5,840 nucleotides of DNA from Candidatus Galloscillospira excrementavium (lineage in GTDB: Bacteria; Bacillota; Clostridia; Oscillospirales; Oscillospiraceae), in NCBI GenBank assembly GCA_018711785.1, contig DVHW01000239.1:1-5840 (forward strand). The letters are read 5' to 3'. Below the pieces are notes generated by a model. It made no database searches. It had not been told where the DNA came from and saw only the letters and a list, made by a program, of their open reading frames with translations. Below, one piece after another: positions 1-5,789 of this stretch. Numbering within the stretch: position 1 is the first letter of the stretch; each line of letters opens with the position of its first letter. A program made the translations under genes and the position numbers.

Positions 1-1
1 C

Positions 2-1066
2 CTGGCCCGGCTGTTCGAGGAGCGGCAGCCCGGGTGCCATATCCTCTTCGCGGGGGCGGAGGGGGGCATGGAGAACCGCCTGGTGCCCAAGGAGGGCTAT
101 GAGATCCGCGCGGTGACCATCACCAACTTCCAGCGCTCCCTGGCCCCCGGGGCCATTGTCCACAACCTGCGCACCCTGGGGAATATGGCCCGCTCCCGGC
201 GGCAGGCCGACGCCATCCTGGACGAGTTCCGGCCCGACCTGGTGGTGGGCACCGGGGGCTACGCCTCCTACCCGGTGGTGCGCGCCGCCGCCCGGCGGGG
301 CATCCCCACGGCGGTCCACGAGTCCAACGCCGTCCCCGGCCTCACCACCAAGGCCCTCGCCCGGGTGGTGGACCTGGTGATGGTGGGCTTTGAGGAGAGC
401 CGGAGCCACTACGACCACCCGGAGAAGGTGGTGGTCACCGGCACGCCGGTGCGGGGGGACTTCTTCCGCTACACCCGGAAGGAGGCCCGGGCCCAGCTGG
501 GCATCACCGACGAGCGGCCCCTCCTCCTCTCCTACTGGGGGAGCCTGGGGGCGGCGGTGATGAACGAGCGCATGGCCGACTTCATCGCCCGGGAGTGCCG
601 CTCCGGCCGGCCCTTCCACCACATCCACGGCGCGGGCCGGGACTACCAGAAGGTGGTGGACGCCCTCTCCGCCGCCGGCGTGTCCCTGGAGGGGCAGGGG
701 GACGTGCAGGTGCTGGAGTACATCTACGACATGCCCACCGTCATGGCGGCGGCCGACCTGGTGCTCTGCCGGGCCGGGGCCTCCACCATCTCGGAGCTCA
801 CCGCCATCGCGCGGCCCGCGGTGCTGGTGCCCTCCCCCAACGTGACGAACGACCACCAGACCAAGAACGCCCGGGTGCTCGCCCAGGCCGGGGGAGCGGT
901 GCTCCTGCCGGAGGGGGAGTGCTCGGAGCAGAGACTGTGGGAGACCGCCTCAGACCTCCTGAAGGACGCAGGGCGCCGGGCAGAGATGGCCCGCGCCCTC
1001 CGGGGCATGGCCCAGGGCGACGCGGCGGAAAAAATCTATCTGGCGCTGCTGGGACTGCTGAAGTAG
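2..1066 (+). CDS. murG: MurG, UDP-GlcNAc transferase making lipid II (5' partial)
   Basis: MurG is a GT28-family, GT-B fold enzyme at the inner face of the membrane. It transfers GlcNAc from UDP-GlcNAc to lipid I, giving lipid II. The reading frame is open from the first bases of the window, and the residues before the ATG at 68 (including a hydrophobic ILFAGAEGG stretch) align in style with the MurG N-terminal domain. That ATG is therefore internal, and 354 residues are visible against a usual 355-370. The missing part should carry the first glycine-rich loop. Visible marks are GTGGY (248-262), HESNAVPGLTTK (317-352), TGTPVR (about 437-454), RAGAST followed by the SEL glutamate (770-796), and NDHQTKNA (848-871), the acceptor and UDP-GlcNAc binding elements of the C-terminal domain. 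One oddity is WGSLGA (536-553) where most MurG have GGSxGA. It stands directly upstream of murA in the same orientation. Identity is near certain; no alternative family fits. Confidence 0.96.
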   Translation: MARLFEERQPGCHILFAGAEGGMENRLVPKEGYEIRAVTITNFQRSLAPGAIVHNLRTLGNMARSRRQADAILDEFRPDLVVGTGGYASYPVVRAAARRGIPTAVHESNAVPGLTTKALARVVDLVMVGFEESRSHYDHPEKVVVTGTPVRGDFFRYTRKEARAQLGITDERPLLLSYWGSLGAAVMNERMADFIARECRSGRPFHHIHGAGRDYQKVVDALSAAGVSLEGQGDVQVLEYIYDMPTVMAAADLVLCRAGASTISELTAIARPAVLVPSPNVTNDHQTKNARVLAQAGGAVLLPEGECSEQRLWETASDLLKDAGRRAEMARALRGMAQGDAAEKIYLALLGLLK

Positions 1067-1093
1067 CGGCCCTTTTCCCGGGAACGCACCCTC

Positions 1094-1145
1094 CCCTCCG
1101 CAGGCGCATAGTATGGCCTGAACCATCACAACGACTTGCGGAGGG
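1094..1145 (+). promoter_or_regulatory. Inverted repeat covering the murA ribosome binding site
   Basis: In the murG-murA gap, CCCTCCGCA (1094-1102) is perfectly complementary to TGCGGAGGG (1137-1145). The pairing can continue with a G-U pair (1103/1136) and a G-C pair (1104/1135), giving an 11-pair stem. The 30-base loop can itself form a small hairpin, ATGG (1113-1116) with CCAT (1123-1126), leaving eight unpaired bases on each side. The 3' arm contains the GGAGG Shine-Dalgarno of murA (1140-1144), so in RNA the CCUCC of the 5' arm would act as an anti-Shine-Dalgarno. This would reduce murA translation when folded. The pairing is directly seen; the regulatory role is inferred. No T-run follows, so it is not a terminator. 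Confidence 0.5.
1140..1144 (+). promoter_or_regulatory. Ribosome binding site of murA, fixes the ATG start
   Basis: GGAGG with a nine-base spacer precedes the ATG at 1154. A TTG at 1136 is in frame but lies before this site and has no Shine-Dalgarno of its own. The ATG also gives the expected MurA N-terminus (MSALLIEGGK), so it is chosen as the start. Confidence 0.85.
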
Positions 1146-1153
1146 CGAAGGCT

Positions 1154-2419
1154 ATGAGCGCATTGTTGATCGAGGGCGGAAAACGCCTGCACGGGGCTGT
1201 GAAGGTCCACGGGGCCAAGAACAGCGTGCTCCCCATCCTGGCGGCGGCCATCCTGGGCCGGGGGGAGAGCGTCATACATAACTGCCCGGCCCTCTCCGAC
1301 GTGACGGCCTCGGTGGCCATTCTGGAGCATCTGGGGTGCCGGGTGCGGACGGAGGGGGACACCCTGTGGGTGGACGCCTCCCAGCTGGTCCGCAGCGACG
1401 TGCCCGACGCGCTGATGCGGGAGATGCGCTCCTCGGTCATCTTCCTGGGGGCGGTCCTCGCCCGGACGGGGGAGGCCGAGATGTCCTTCCCCGGCGGGTG
1501 CGAGCTGGGGCCTCGGCCCATCGATCTGCACCTGGCCGCCCTGCGGAGGCTGGGGGCAGAGGTGGCCGAGCGCGCCGGCGCCCTGTGCTGCACGGCCGTG
1601 GGCCTGACCGGGTGCGACATCGTCCTCTCCCTGCCCAGCGTGGGGGCCACCGAGAACGCCATGCTGGCGGCCACGGGGGCCGAGGGGGTCACCACCATCA
1701 CCAACGCGGCCCGGGAGCCCGAGATCGTGGATCTGCAGAATTTCCTGCGGAGCATGGGGGCCCGGGTGCGGGGGGCGGGCAGCTCGGTCATCACGGTGGA
1801 GGGGGGACGGCCCCTCCACGGCGGGGAGCACACCGTCATCGGCGACCGCATCGTGGCCGCCACCTATCTGTCCGCCGCGGCCGCGGCGGGGGGCGAGGCC
1901 GAACTCACCGGGGTAGACTACCGGCACCTGTCCACTGTCACCGCCGTGCTCTCCGAGGCGGGCTGCGCCATCCGCAGCACCCCGGAGCGCATCTGCATCC
2001 GGGCCGACCGGCCCCTGCGGGGGGTGCGGCCGGTGCGCACCGCCCCCTACCCCGGCTTCCCCACCGACGCCCAGGCCCCGGTCATGGCCGCCTTGTGTAC
2101 GGCGGAGGGCACCTCGGTCTTTGTGGAGAACATCTTCGAGAGCCGCTACCGCCACGTGGATGAGCTGTGCCGCATGGGGGCGGACATCCGGGTGGAGGGA
2201 AGGGTGGCCGTGGTCTGCGGGGGAAAGAAGCTCCACGGCGCGGCGGTGAAGGCCGCCGACCTGCGGGGCGCGGCCGCCCTGGTGGTGGCCGCCCTGGGGG
2301 CCCGGGGGCGGAGCACCGTCACCGGCCTGGCCCACGCGGACCGGGGCTACCAGGACCTGGCGGGGGACCTGCGGGCGCTGGGGGCGGAGATCACCCGCAC
2401 CGAAGAAAGAGAAACTTAA
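1154..2419 (+). CDS. murA: MurA, UDP-GlcNAc 1-carboxyvinyltransferase
   Basis: MurA transfers enolpyruvate from PEP to UDP-GlcNAc in the cytoplasm, the first committed step of peptidoglycan synthesis. The product is 421 residues, close to the usual 417-430, with the two-domain inside-out alpha/beta barrel of the EPSP synthase superfamily. It opens with LLIEGGKRLHG and has K22-N23 in GAKNS. The catalytic loop is PGGCELGPRPIDLH with the cysteine at residue 116 (codon 1499-1501), equivalent to Cys115 of E. coli. The general base is D305 in GFPTDAQ, and D369, R371 (ADLRGAA) and R397 (HADRGYQDL) fall at the E. coli numbering. Cysteine rather than aspartate in the loop predicts a fosfomycin-sensitive enzyme. 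Bacillus subtilis has murB at this place after murG; many Clostridia have murA here. Firmicutes often carry two MurA paralogues, and which one this is cannot be settled from the window alone. Confidence 0.97.
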   Translation: MSALLIEGGKRLHGAVKVHGAKNSVLPILAAAILGRGESVIHNCPALSDVTASVAILEHLGCRVRTEGDTLWVDASQLVRSDVPDALMREMRSSVIFLGAVLARTGEAEMSFPGGCELGPRPIDLHLAALRRLGAEVAERAGALCCTAVGLTGCDIVLSLPSVGATENAMLAATGAEGVTTITNAAREPEIVDLQNFLRSMGARVRGAGSSVITVEGGRPLHGGEHTVIGDRIVAATYLSAAAAAGGEAELTGVDYRHLSTVTAVLSEAGCAIRSTPERICIRADRPLRGVRPVRTAPYPGFPTDAQAPVMAALCTAEGTSVFVENIFESRYRHVDELCRMGADIRVEGRVAVVCGGKKLHGAAVKAADLRGAAALVVAALGARGRSTVTGLAHADRGYQDLAGDLRALGAEITRTEERET

Positions 2420-2426
2420 GATTTTA

Positions 2427-2458
2427 TTGATGTTTTGTTGGGCTTTTTGGTCTATACT
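2427..2458 (+). promoter_or_regulatory. Possible sigma-A promoter before divIB (weak)
   Basis: Right after the murA stop the base composition turns sharply AT-rich (about 2408-2470). Within it TATACT (2453-2458) is a good -10 match. The best -35 candidate is TTGATG (2427-2432), but the spacing of 20 is longer than the ideal 17, and no better hexamer stands at 16-18. If used, transcription would start near 2465 and give a leader of about 45 bases. The island is distinct from its surroundings, but the poor spacing keeps this tentative. Confidence 0.3.
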
Positions 2459-2473
2459 TTCAGAGAAAACCGG

Positions 2474-2491
2474 GCGGGGGGCCACCCCCGC
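2474..2491 (+). repeat. GC-only hairpin just upstream of the divIB ribosome binding site
   Basis: GCGGGGG (2474-2480) pairs perfectly with CCCCCGC (2485-2491) around a GCCA loop, a seven-pair, all G-C stem. It ends four bases before the Shine-Dalgarno of divIB. No T-run follows, so it is not an intrinsic terminator. It could protect a transcript end or set access to the ribosome binding site; the role is inferred. Confidence 0.5.
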
Positions 2492-2495
2492 ACCA

Positions 2496-2501
2496 GGGAG
2501 G
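2496..2501 (+). promoter_or_regulatory. Ribosome binding site of divIB, points to a TTG start
   Basis: GGGAGG lies eight bases before a TTG at 2510. The frame is open back to a TTG pair at 2435-2440, but those have no Shine-Dalgarno and would add an unusual 25-residue lead. No ATG or GTG fits the site, so the TTG at 2510 is the likely start. Confidence 0.75.
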
Positions 2502-2509
2502 GCACGGCA

Positions 2510-3280
2510 TTGGCGGCGAGAAGGAGCAAACGGGGACGGCGGCGAAATCGGGGACGCTTCGGCTTCCTCTATAAGCTGCTGTCCTTTGTGCTGATTCTGG
2601 CCGCCATCCTGGTGGGCTGCGCGGTCTTTTTCCGGGTGGACCGGATCGAGGTGTCCGGCAACGCGCGGTATACCCAGGAGGAGATTATCCAGGCCACGGG
2701 GGTGGAGCTGCGGGACAACCTGTTCCTCCTCAACAAGTTCCAGATCGTCCCCCGGCTCCTGAGCCGCCTGCCCTACATCGACGAGGTGGTCATCTACCGC
2801 AACTGGCCGGACACGCTGGTCATCGAGGTGACCGAGTGCCAGCCCGTGGCCGCCATCCAGAGCGGAGGGGCCTGGTGGATCCTGGACGCCAAGGGCAAGC
2901 TCCTGGAGCGGACCGACGCGTCGGGCGCTGCCGCCTATCCGGAGGTGACCGGACTGACGCCGGTGACGCCGGTGGTGGGGAGCCTGCTGGAGGTGGCGGA
3001 GGAGGAGAGCCTGAAGCTCCAGAGCCTGAAGTCCCTGCTGGGGGAGCTGGAGCAGCGGGGGATGATGGGGGATGTGGGTTACCTGGACCTGACCGCCGTC
3101 AACGAGATCACCATGGGCTACCTGGACCGCTTCGAGGTGCGGCTGCCCATGAGCGGCAGCGACTTCGGCCGCCTGCTGCGGACAGTGGAGCTGGCCATCG
3201 AGCAGGGCCTGAGCGACACCGACACCGGCATCCTGGACCTGACGCTGGAGGACGCCCACTTTATCCCATACTCCTCCTGA
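2510..3280 (+). CDS. divIB: DivIB/FtsQ, bitopic cell division protein with POTRA domain
   Basis: DivIB (FtsQ) is a divisome protein that works with DivIC/FtsB and FtsL at the septum, linking FtsZ-ring assembly to septal wall synthesis by FtsW and the septal transpeptidase. With the TTG start the product is 256 residues. It has a very basic cytoplasmic tail (residues 1-16, many Arg/Lys), one membrane segment (about 19-41), and an extracellular POTRA domain (about 42-112) beginning FRVDRIEVSGNARYT. The POTRA domain holds the typical LPYIDEVVIYRNWPDTL segment. A beta domain follows, with WWILDAKGKLLE (about residues 123-134). This order and the place between murA and the DUF881 gene match the Firmicute dcw cluster. 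The TTG start may lower translation, in keeping with a low-abundance protein. Identity is firm; the exact start is the main uncertainty. Confidence 0.93.
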   Translation: MAARRSKRGRRRNRGRFGFLYKLLSFVLILAAILVGCAVFFRVDRIEVSGNARYTQEEIIQATGVELRDNLFLLNKFQIVPRLLSRLPYIDEVVIYRNWPDTLVIEVTECQPVAAIQSGGAWWILDAKGKLLERTDASGAAAYPEVTGLTPVTPVVGSLLEVAEEESLKLQSLKSLLGELEQRGMMGDVGYLDLTAVNEITMGYLDRFEVRLPMSGSDFGRLLRTVELAIEQGLSDTDTGILDLTLEDAHFIPYSS

Positions 3281-3285
3281 TGGGC

Positions 3286-3302
3286 GCCCCGCCGGGCGGG
3301 GC
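3286..3302 (+). repeat. GC-only hairpin between divIB and the DUF881 gene
   Basis: GCCCCG (3286-3291) pairs with CGGGGC (3297-3302) around a five-base CCGGG loop. The perfect symmetry runs on to eight pairs around one base. It starts six bases after the divIB stop and ends 13 bases before the next Shine-Dalgarno. No T-run follows, so it is unlikely to be an intrinsic terminator. An effect on mRNA stability or on translation of the next gene is possible but not shown. Confidence 0.45.
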
Positions 3303-3315
3303 AGCATGGTGGAAC

Positions 3316-3322
3316 AAAGGAG
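3316..3322 (+). promoter_or_regulatory. Ribosome binding site of the DUF881 gene
   Basis: AAAGGAG stands five bases before the ATG at 3328. The frame is open far upstream (to about 2836) inside divIB, and this site decides that translation starts at 3328, where a basic N-terminus and a membrane segment begin. Confidence 0.8.
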
Positions 3323-3327
3323 CGCAT

Positions 3328-4080
3328 ATGAAGAAAACGCACGGAAAGGGCGAGCTGGCCATCGGCGCGGTGTGTATCCTGCTGGGGTTCCTGCTGGCGG
3401 TGCAGCTCAAGAGCGTGTATGTGAACTCGGCCGGCGACGCCGCCACGGCGGGCCGGCTGGAGACCCTCCAGGAGCTCTACAATCAGGCGCAGACGGAGAA
3501 CGAGACCCTGCGGGCCCAGCTGGAGCAGACCCAGTCCGACCTGGAGCTCTACCGGGATGAGGCCGCCCAGGGCGGCAGCTACAACGAGGCCCTCCGCTCG
3601 GAGGTGGACAGGCTGGAGACCATGGCCGGCCTCACCGACCTGGAGGGGCCGGGGGTGGAGGTGGTCCTGCGGGACTCCTCCGCCGCCAACGCCACCGGCA
3701 GCGAGGCCGACTACATCATCCACGACAGCGACCTGCTCTCGGTGGTCAACGAATTGAGGGACGCCGGGGCGGAGGCCATCGCCCTCAACGGCGAGCGGTT
3801 GCTGGCCAGCAGCGAGATCCGCTGCACCGGCGCGGTGGTCACCGTCAACGGCCGGCGGTACGCGGCGCCCTATGTCATCACCGCCATTGGGGACATGGAC
3901 ACCCTCTACTCCGCCCTCACCATGCGCAACGGCGTGGCCGAGATCCTGGGCCAGTGGGGCATTGAGGTGACGGTGTCCGCCCGGGACCTGGTCACCATAC
4001 CGAAATACGAGGGGACGGTGGAGTTCCGCTACGCCCGGCCCACCGCCACCCTGCCGCCGGAAGGGGAGGATGGGCTATGA
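3328..4080 (+). CDS. DUF881 family (YlxW-type) membrane protein
   Basis: The 250-residue product has a short basic N-terminus (MKKTHGKGE) and one membrane segment (about residues 9-27). A predicted coiled coil follows (about 42-98, rich in Leu, Glu, Gln). The C-terminal domain (about 100-236) has DUF881 features: the GPGVEVVLRDSS segment, a YIIHDSDLL segment followed by a V-NELRDAGAEAIALNG block, an RCTGAVVTVNG strand and a YVITAIGD segment. The coil and domain should lie outside the membrane. The biochemical role of this family is not established; in B. subtilis the related genes ylxW and ylxX also lie between divIB and sbp, so a part in division or envelope growth is inferred from position. 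B. subtilis has two copies there; this window has one. The stop overlaps the start of sbp by four bases (ATGA), suggesting coupled translation. Confidence 0.88.
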   Translation: MKKTHGKGELAIGAVCILLGFLLAVQLKSVYVNSAGDAATAGRLETLQELYNQAQTENETLRAQLEQTQSDLELYRDEAAQGGSYNEALRSEVDRLETMAGLTDLEGPGVEVVLRDSSAANATGSEADYIIHDSDLLSVVNELRDAGAEAIALNGERLLASSEIRCTGAVVTVNGRRYAAPYVITAIGDMDTLYSALTMRNGVAEILGQWGIEVTVSARDLVTIPKYEGTVEFRYARPTATLPPEGEDGL

Positions 4081-4463
4081 TGGAGCTGACCGGCCTGGTG
4101 CTGGGCCTTGTACTGGGCTTTCTGGTGCCCTGGCACATCCCCGCCCAGTTCTCCCTCTACGCGGCGGCGGGCCTGCTGGCCGCCCTGGACTCCGCCCTGG
4201 GCGGGTTCAACGCCCGGCTCAAGGGAAATTTCAAGCTGGGCATCTTCCTCTCCGGCTTTTTCGGCAACGCCCTCATCGCCGTGTTTCTCACCTGGCTGGG
4301 GGAGCGGATGGGCCTGCCGCTCTATCTGGCGGCAGTGGTGGTCTTTGGGACGAGATTGTTCCAAAACTTTGGGGAAATCCGCAGGGAACTATTGACCTCA
4401 CGGCAAAAGGGAGATAAAATAGAACAAGATATAGTCCCTGACCGGGAAAATTCCCCACAATAA
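4077..4463 (+). CDS. sbp: Small basic membrane protein, DUF1290 family (Sbp)
   Basis: This 128-residue, strongly hydrophobic protein belongs to the DUF1290 small basic protein family of Firmicutes and Actinobacteria. Visible family marks are GLVLGLVLGFLVPWHIP near the N-terminus, LLAALDSALGGFNARLKGNF (residues 33-52), GFFGNALIAVFL (60-71) and LYLAAVVVFGTRLFQN (82-97) ending in IRR. These make three or four membrane segments. The function of the family is unknown; B. subtilis sbp also sits just upstream of the fts genes. GGAGG (4065-4069) is seven bases before the first ATG of an ATGATG pair; either could start. The last 25 or so residues are hydrophilic and written in unusually AT-rich codons (CTA, TTG, ATA), because that stretch overlaps the ftsZ promoter. 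Confidence 0.9.
   Translation: MMELTGLVLGLVLGFLVPWHIPAQFSLYAAAGLLAALDSALGGFNARLKGNFKLGIFLSGFFGNALIAVFLTWLGERMGLPLYLAAVVVFGTRLFQNFGEIRRELLTSRQKGDKIEQDIVPDRENSPQ
4392..4420 (+). promoter_or_regulatory. Sigma-A-type promoter for ftsZ inside the end of sbp
   Basis: TTGACC (4392-4397) and TAAAAT (4415-4420) are separated by exactly 17 bases, each one mismatch from the sigma-A/sigma-70 consensus. This is the best promoter in the window and it lies in a clear AT-rich dip within GC-rich DNA. The start of transcription would be near 4427, giving an ftsZ leader of about 94 bases. A second -10-like TATAGT follows at 4430-4435 but lacks a matching -35. Confidence 0.72.
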
Positions 4464-4483
4464 TTTGTTATTACCGTAAATTC

Positions 4484-4498
4484 GCCCCGGTGCGGGGC
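4484..4498 (+). repeat. GC-only hairpin in the ftsZ leader
   Basis: GCCCCG (4484-4489) pairs with CGGGGC (4493-4498) around a GTG loop. It lies between the sbp stop and the ftsZ Shine-Dalgarno, nine bases before the latter. The following CGTTTACTT is too poor in T to make a convincing terminator. It could partly attenuate read-through from sbp or shield the leader; the role is inferred. Confidence 0.45.
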
Positions 4499-4520
4499 CG
4501 TTTACTTAGGAGGAGCAGCT

Positions 4521-5681
4521 ATGCCGTTTGGAATCGACACCGGGCCTGAGAGTGTGGTCACCATCAAAGTCATCGGCGTGGGCGGCGGAGGCAACAACGT
4601 CGTCAACCGCATGGTCAAATCCGGGATGCAGGGCGTGGATTTCATCGCCGCCAACACCGACAAGCCCTTTTTGAACGAGTCCGCCGCCACCTTCAAGGTC
4701 CAGCTGGGAGAGAAGCTCACCGGCGGCCGGGGCGCCGGCGCCGACCCCGAGATCGGCCGCAAGGCCGCCGAGGAGAGCAGGGCCCAGATCTCCAAGGTGC
4801 TGGAGAACACCGACATGGTCTTTATCACCGCCGGCATGGGCGGCGGCACCGGCACCGGGGCCGCCCCCATCGTGGCCGACATCGCCAAGGAGATGGGCAT
4901 TCTCACCGTGGGCGTGGTCACCAAGCCCTTCAGCTTTGAGGGCCGCCGCCGCATGGAACAGGCCGAGAAGGGCATCGAGGACCTGCGCACCAAGGTGGAC
5001 AGCCTGGTCATCATCCCCAACGAGCGGCTCAAGTACGCCACCGACCAGAAGATCACCTTCGCCAACGCCTTCGAGATCGCCGACGACGTGCTCCGCCAGG
5101 CGGTGCAGTCCATCTCCGACCTCATCAAAAAGACCGGCTTCATCAACCTGGACTTTGCCGACGTCACCGCCGTCATGAAGGACGCGGGCATGGCCCACAT
5201 GGGCGTGGGCCGGGCCGCCGGGAAGAACAAGGCCGAGGAGGCCGCCAAGATGGCCATCTCCAGCCCCCTGCTGGAGACCTCCATCAACGGGGCCAAGGGC
5301 GTGCTCATCAACGTCACCGGCTCCATGGACATCGGCCTGGAGGAGGTGGAGACCGCCGCCAATCTGGTGCAGGAGGCCGCCCACCCCGAGGCCAATATCA
5401 TCTTCGGCGCCGCCTTTGACGATACTCTGGAGGATGAGCTGCGGGTCACCGTCATCGCCACCGGCTTTGACGAGAAGGAGGAGCAGCCTGCCGCCGCCCC
5501 CGCCGCGGCCGCCAGCAGCAAGCCCTTCACCAGCGCCGGAGCCCGTGTGGAGGAGCAGCGCGCCGCCGGAGCGGCTCAGCCCGCCGCCCCCGCCCCCGCG
5601 CAGGAGCCCGAGGCCGAGAAGGCCGCCGTCAGCGACGACGACTGGGACATCCTGGAGCGCATCTTCAACCGCAAGCGCTGA
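4521..5681 (+). CDS. ftsZ: FtsZ, tubulin-like GTPase of the division ring
   Basis: FtsZ polymerises with GTP into the cytokinetic ring at mid-cell and recruits the divisome. The product is 386 residues, a usual length. Visible elements are the nucleotide-binding start IGVGGGGNN (18-26), NTDK (45-48), [17 protein letters not shown] (63-79), and the tubulin signature GGGTGTG (107-113). After these come PFSFEGRRR (136-144), the synergy loop NLDFADV (209-215) with the catalytic aspartates, and the C-terminal GTPase-activating domain to about residue 317. An Ala/Pro/Glu-rich linker (about 320-370) leads to a conserved tail, [15 protein letters not shown], the docking site for membrane tethers and regulators. 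AGGAGG (4508-4513), seven bases before the ATG, is a strong ribosome binding site, in line with an abundant protein. No ftsA precedes it. A promoter within sbp and an intrinsic terminator after the stop suggest ftsZ can also be made as its own transcript. Confidence 0.98.
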   Translation: MPFGIDTGPESVVTIKVIGVGGGGNNVVNRMVKSGMQGVDFIAANTDKPFLNESAATFKVQLGEKLTGGRGAGADPEIGRKAAEESRAQISKVLENTDMVFITAGMGGGTGTGAAPIVADIAKEMGILTVGVVTKPFSFEGRRRMEQAEKGIEDLRTKVDSLVIIPNERLKYATDQKITFANAFEIADDVLRQAVQSISDLIKKTGFINLDFADVTAVMKDAGMAHMGVGRAAGKNKAEEAAKMAISSPLLETSINGAKGVLINVTGSMDIGLEEVETAANLVQEAAHPEANIIFGAAFDDTLEDELRVTVIATGFDEKEEQPAAAPAAAASSKPFTSAGARVEEQRAAGAAQPAAPAPAQEPEAEKAAVSDDDWDILERIFNRKR

Positions 5682-5711
5682 GACCTGCGGTTCTGACAAG
5701 CGAAATACCCC

Positions 5712-5753
5712 GGCCCTGGAGAGGAAGCAAACGCCGCTCCAGGGCCTTTTTTT
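5712..5753 (+). terminator. Intrinsic terminator after ftsZ
   Basis: GGCCCTGGAG (5712-5721) pairs perfectly with CTCCAGGGCC (5737-5746), a ten-pair stem with a 15-base loop, followed at once by seven T (5747-5753). It begins 30 bases after the ftsZ stop and should end the transcript of the cluster. Confidence 0.93.
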
Positions 5754-5789
5754 AAAGAGGAGGGCCGCTGGGACGGCGGGAGGAAGCGT

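Noticed and set aside
1075..1084. TTCCCGGGAA palindrome after murG as an operator
   Set aside because: It is a single ten-base palindrome, easily met by chance in GC-rich DNA, with no second copy nearby and no promoter next to it.
1106..1131. GCATA followed by CATCACA as a sporulation (sigma-F/G-like) promoter before murA
   Set aside because: Only the first element resembles such promoters; the -10 part fits poorly, and the loop of the hairpin explains the stretch as well.
1136..1153. TTG at 1136 as the murA start
   Set aside because: The Shine-Dalgarno lies after it, and the ATG at 1154 is well spaced and gives the family N-terminus.
2435..2509. A longer divIB starting at TTG 2435
   Set aside because: There is no Shine-Dalgarno before it, and the added residues are not typical of DivIB tails. 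GGGAGG with an eight-base spacer supports the TTG at 2510.
950..3307. A 785-codon open frame on the - strand running across murG, murA and divIB
   Set aside because: GC-rich genes commonly leave the opposite frame free of stops. The translation is low-complexity (rich in Gly, Pro, His, Gln, Arg) with no recognisable domain, and three firmly identified genes lie on the other strand.
4502..5699. Two long open frames on the - strand opposite ftsZ
   Set aside because: They mirror ftsZ almost exactly in extent, have low-complexity translations (Gly/Ala/Leu or Ser/Met rich), and no ribosome binding site was evident. They are shadows of ftsZ codon bias.
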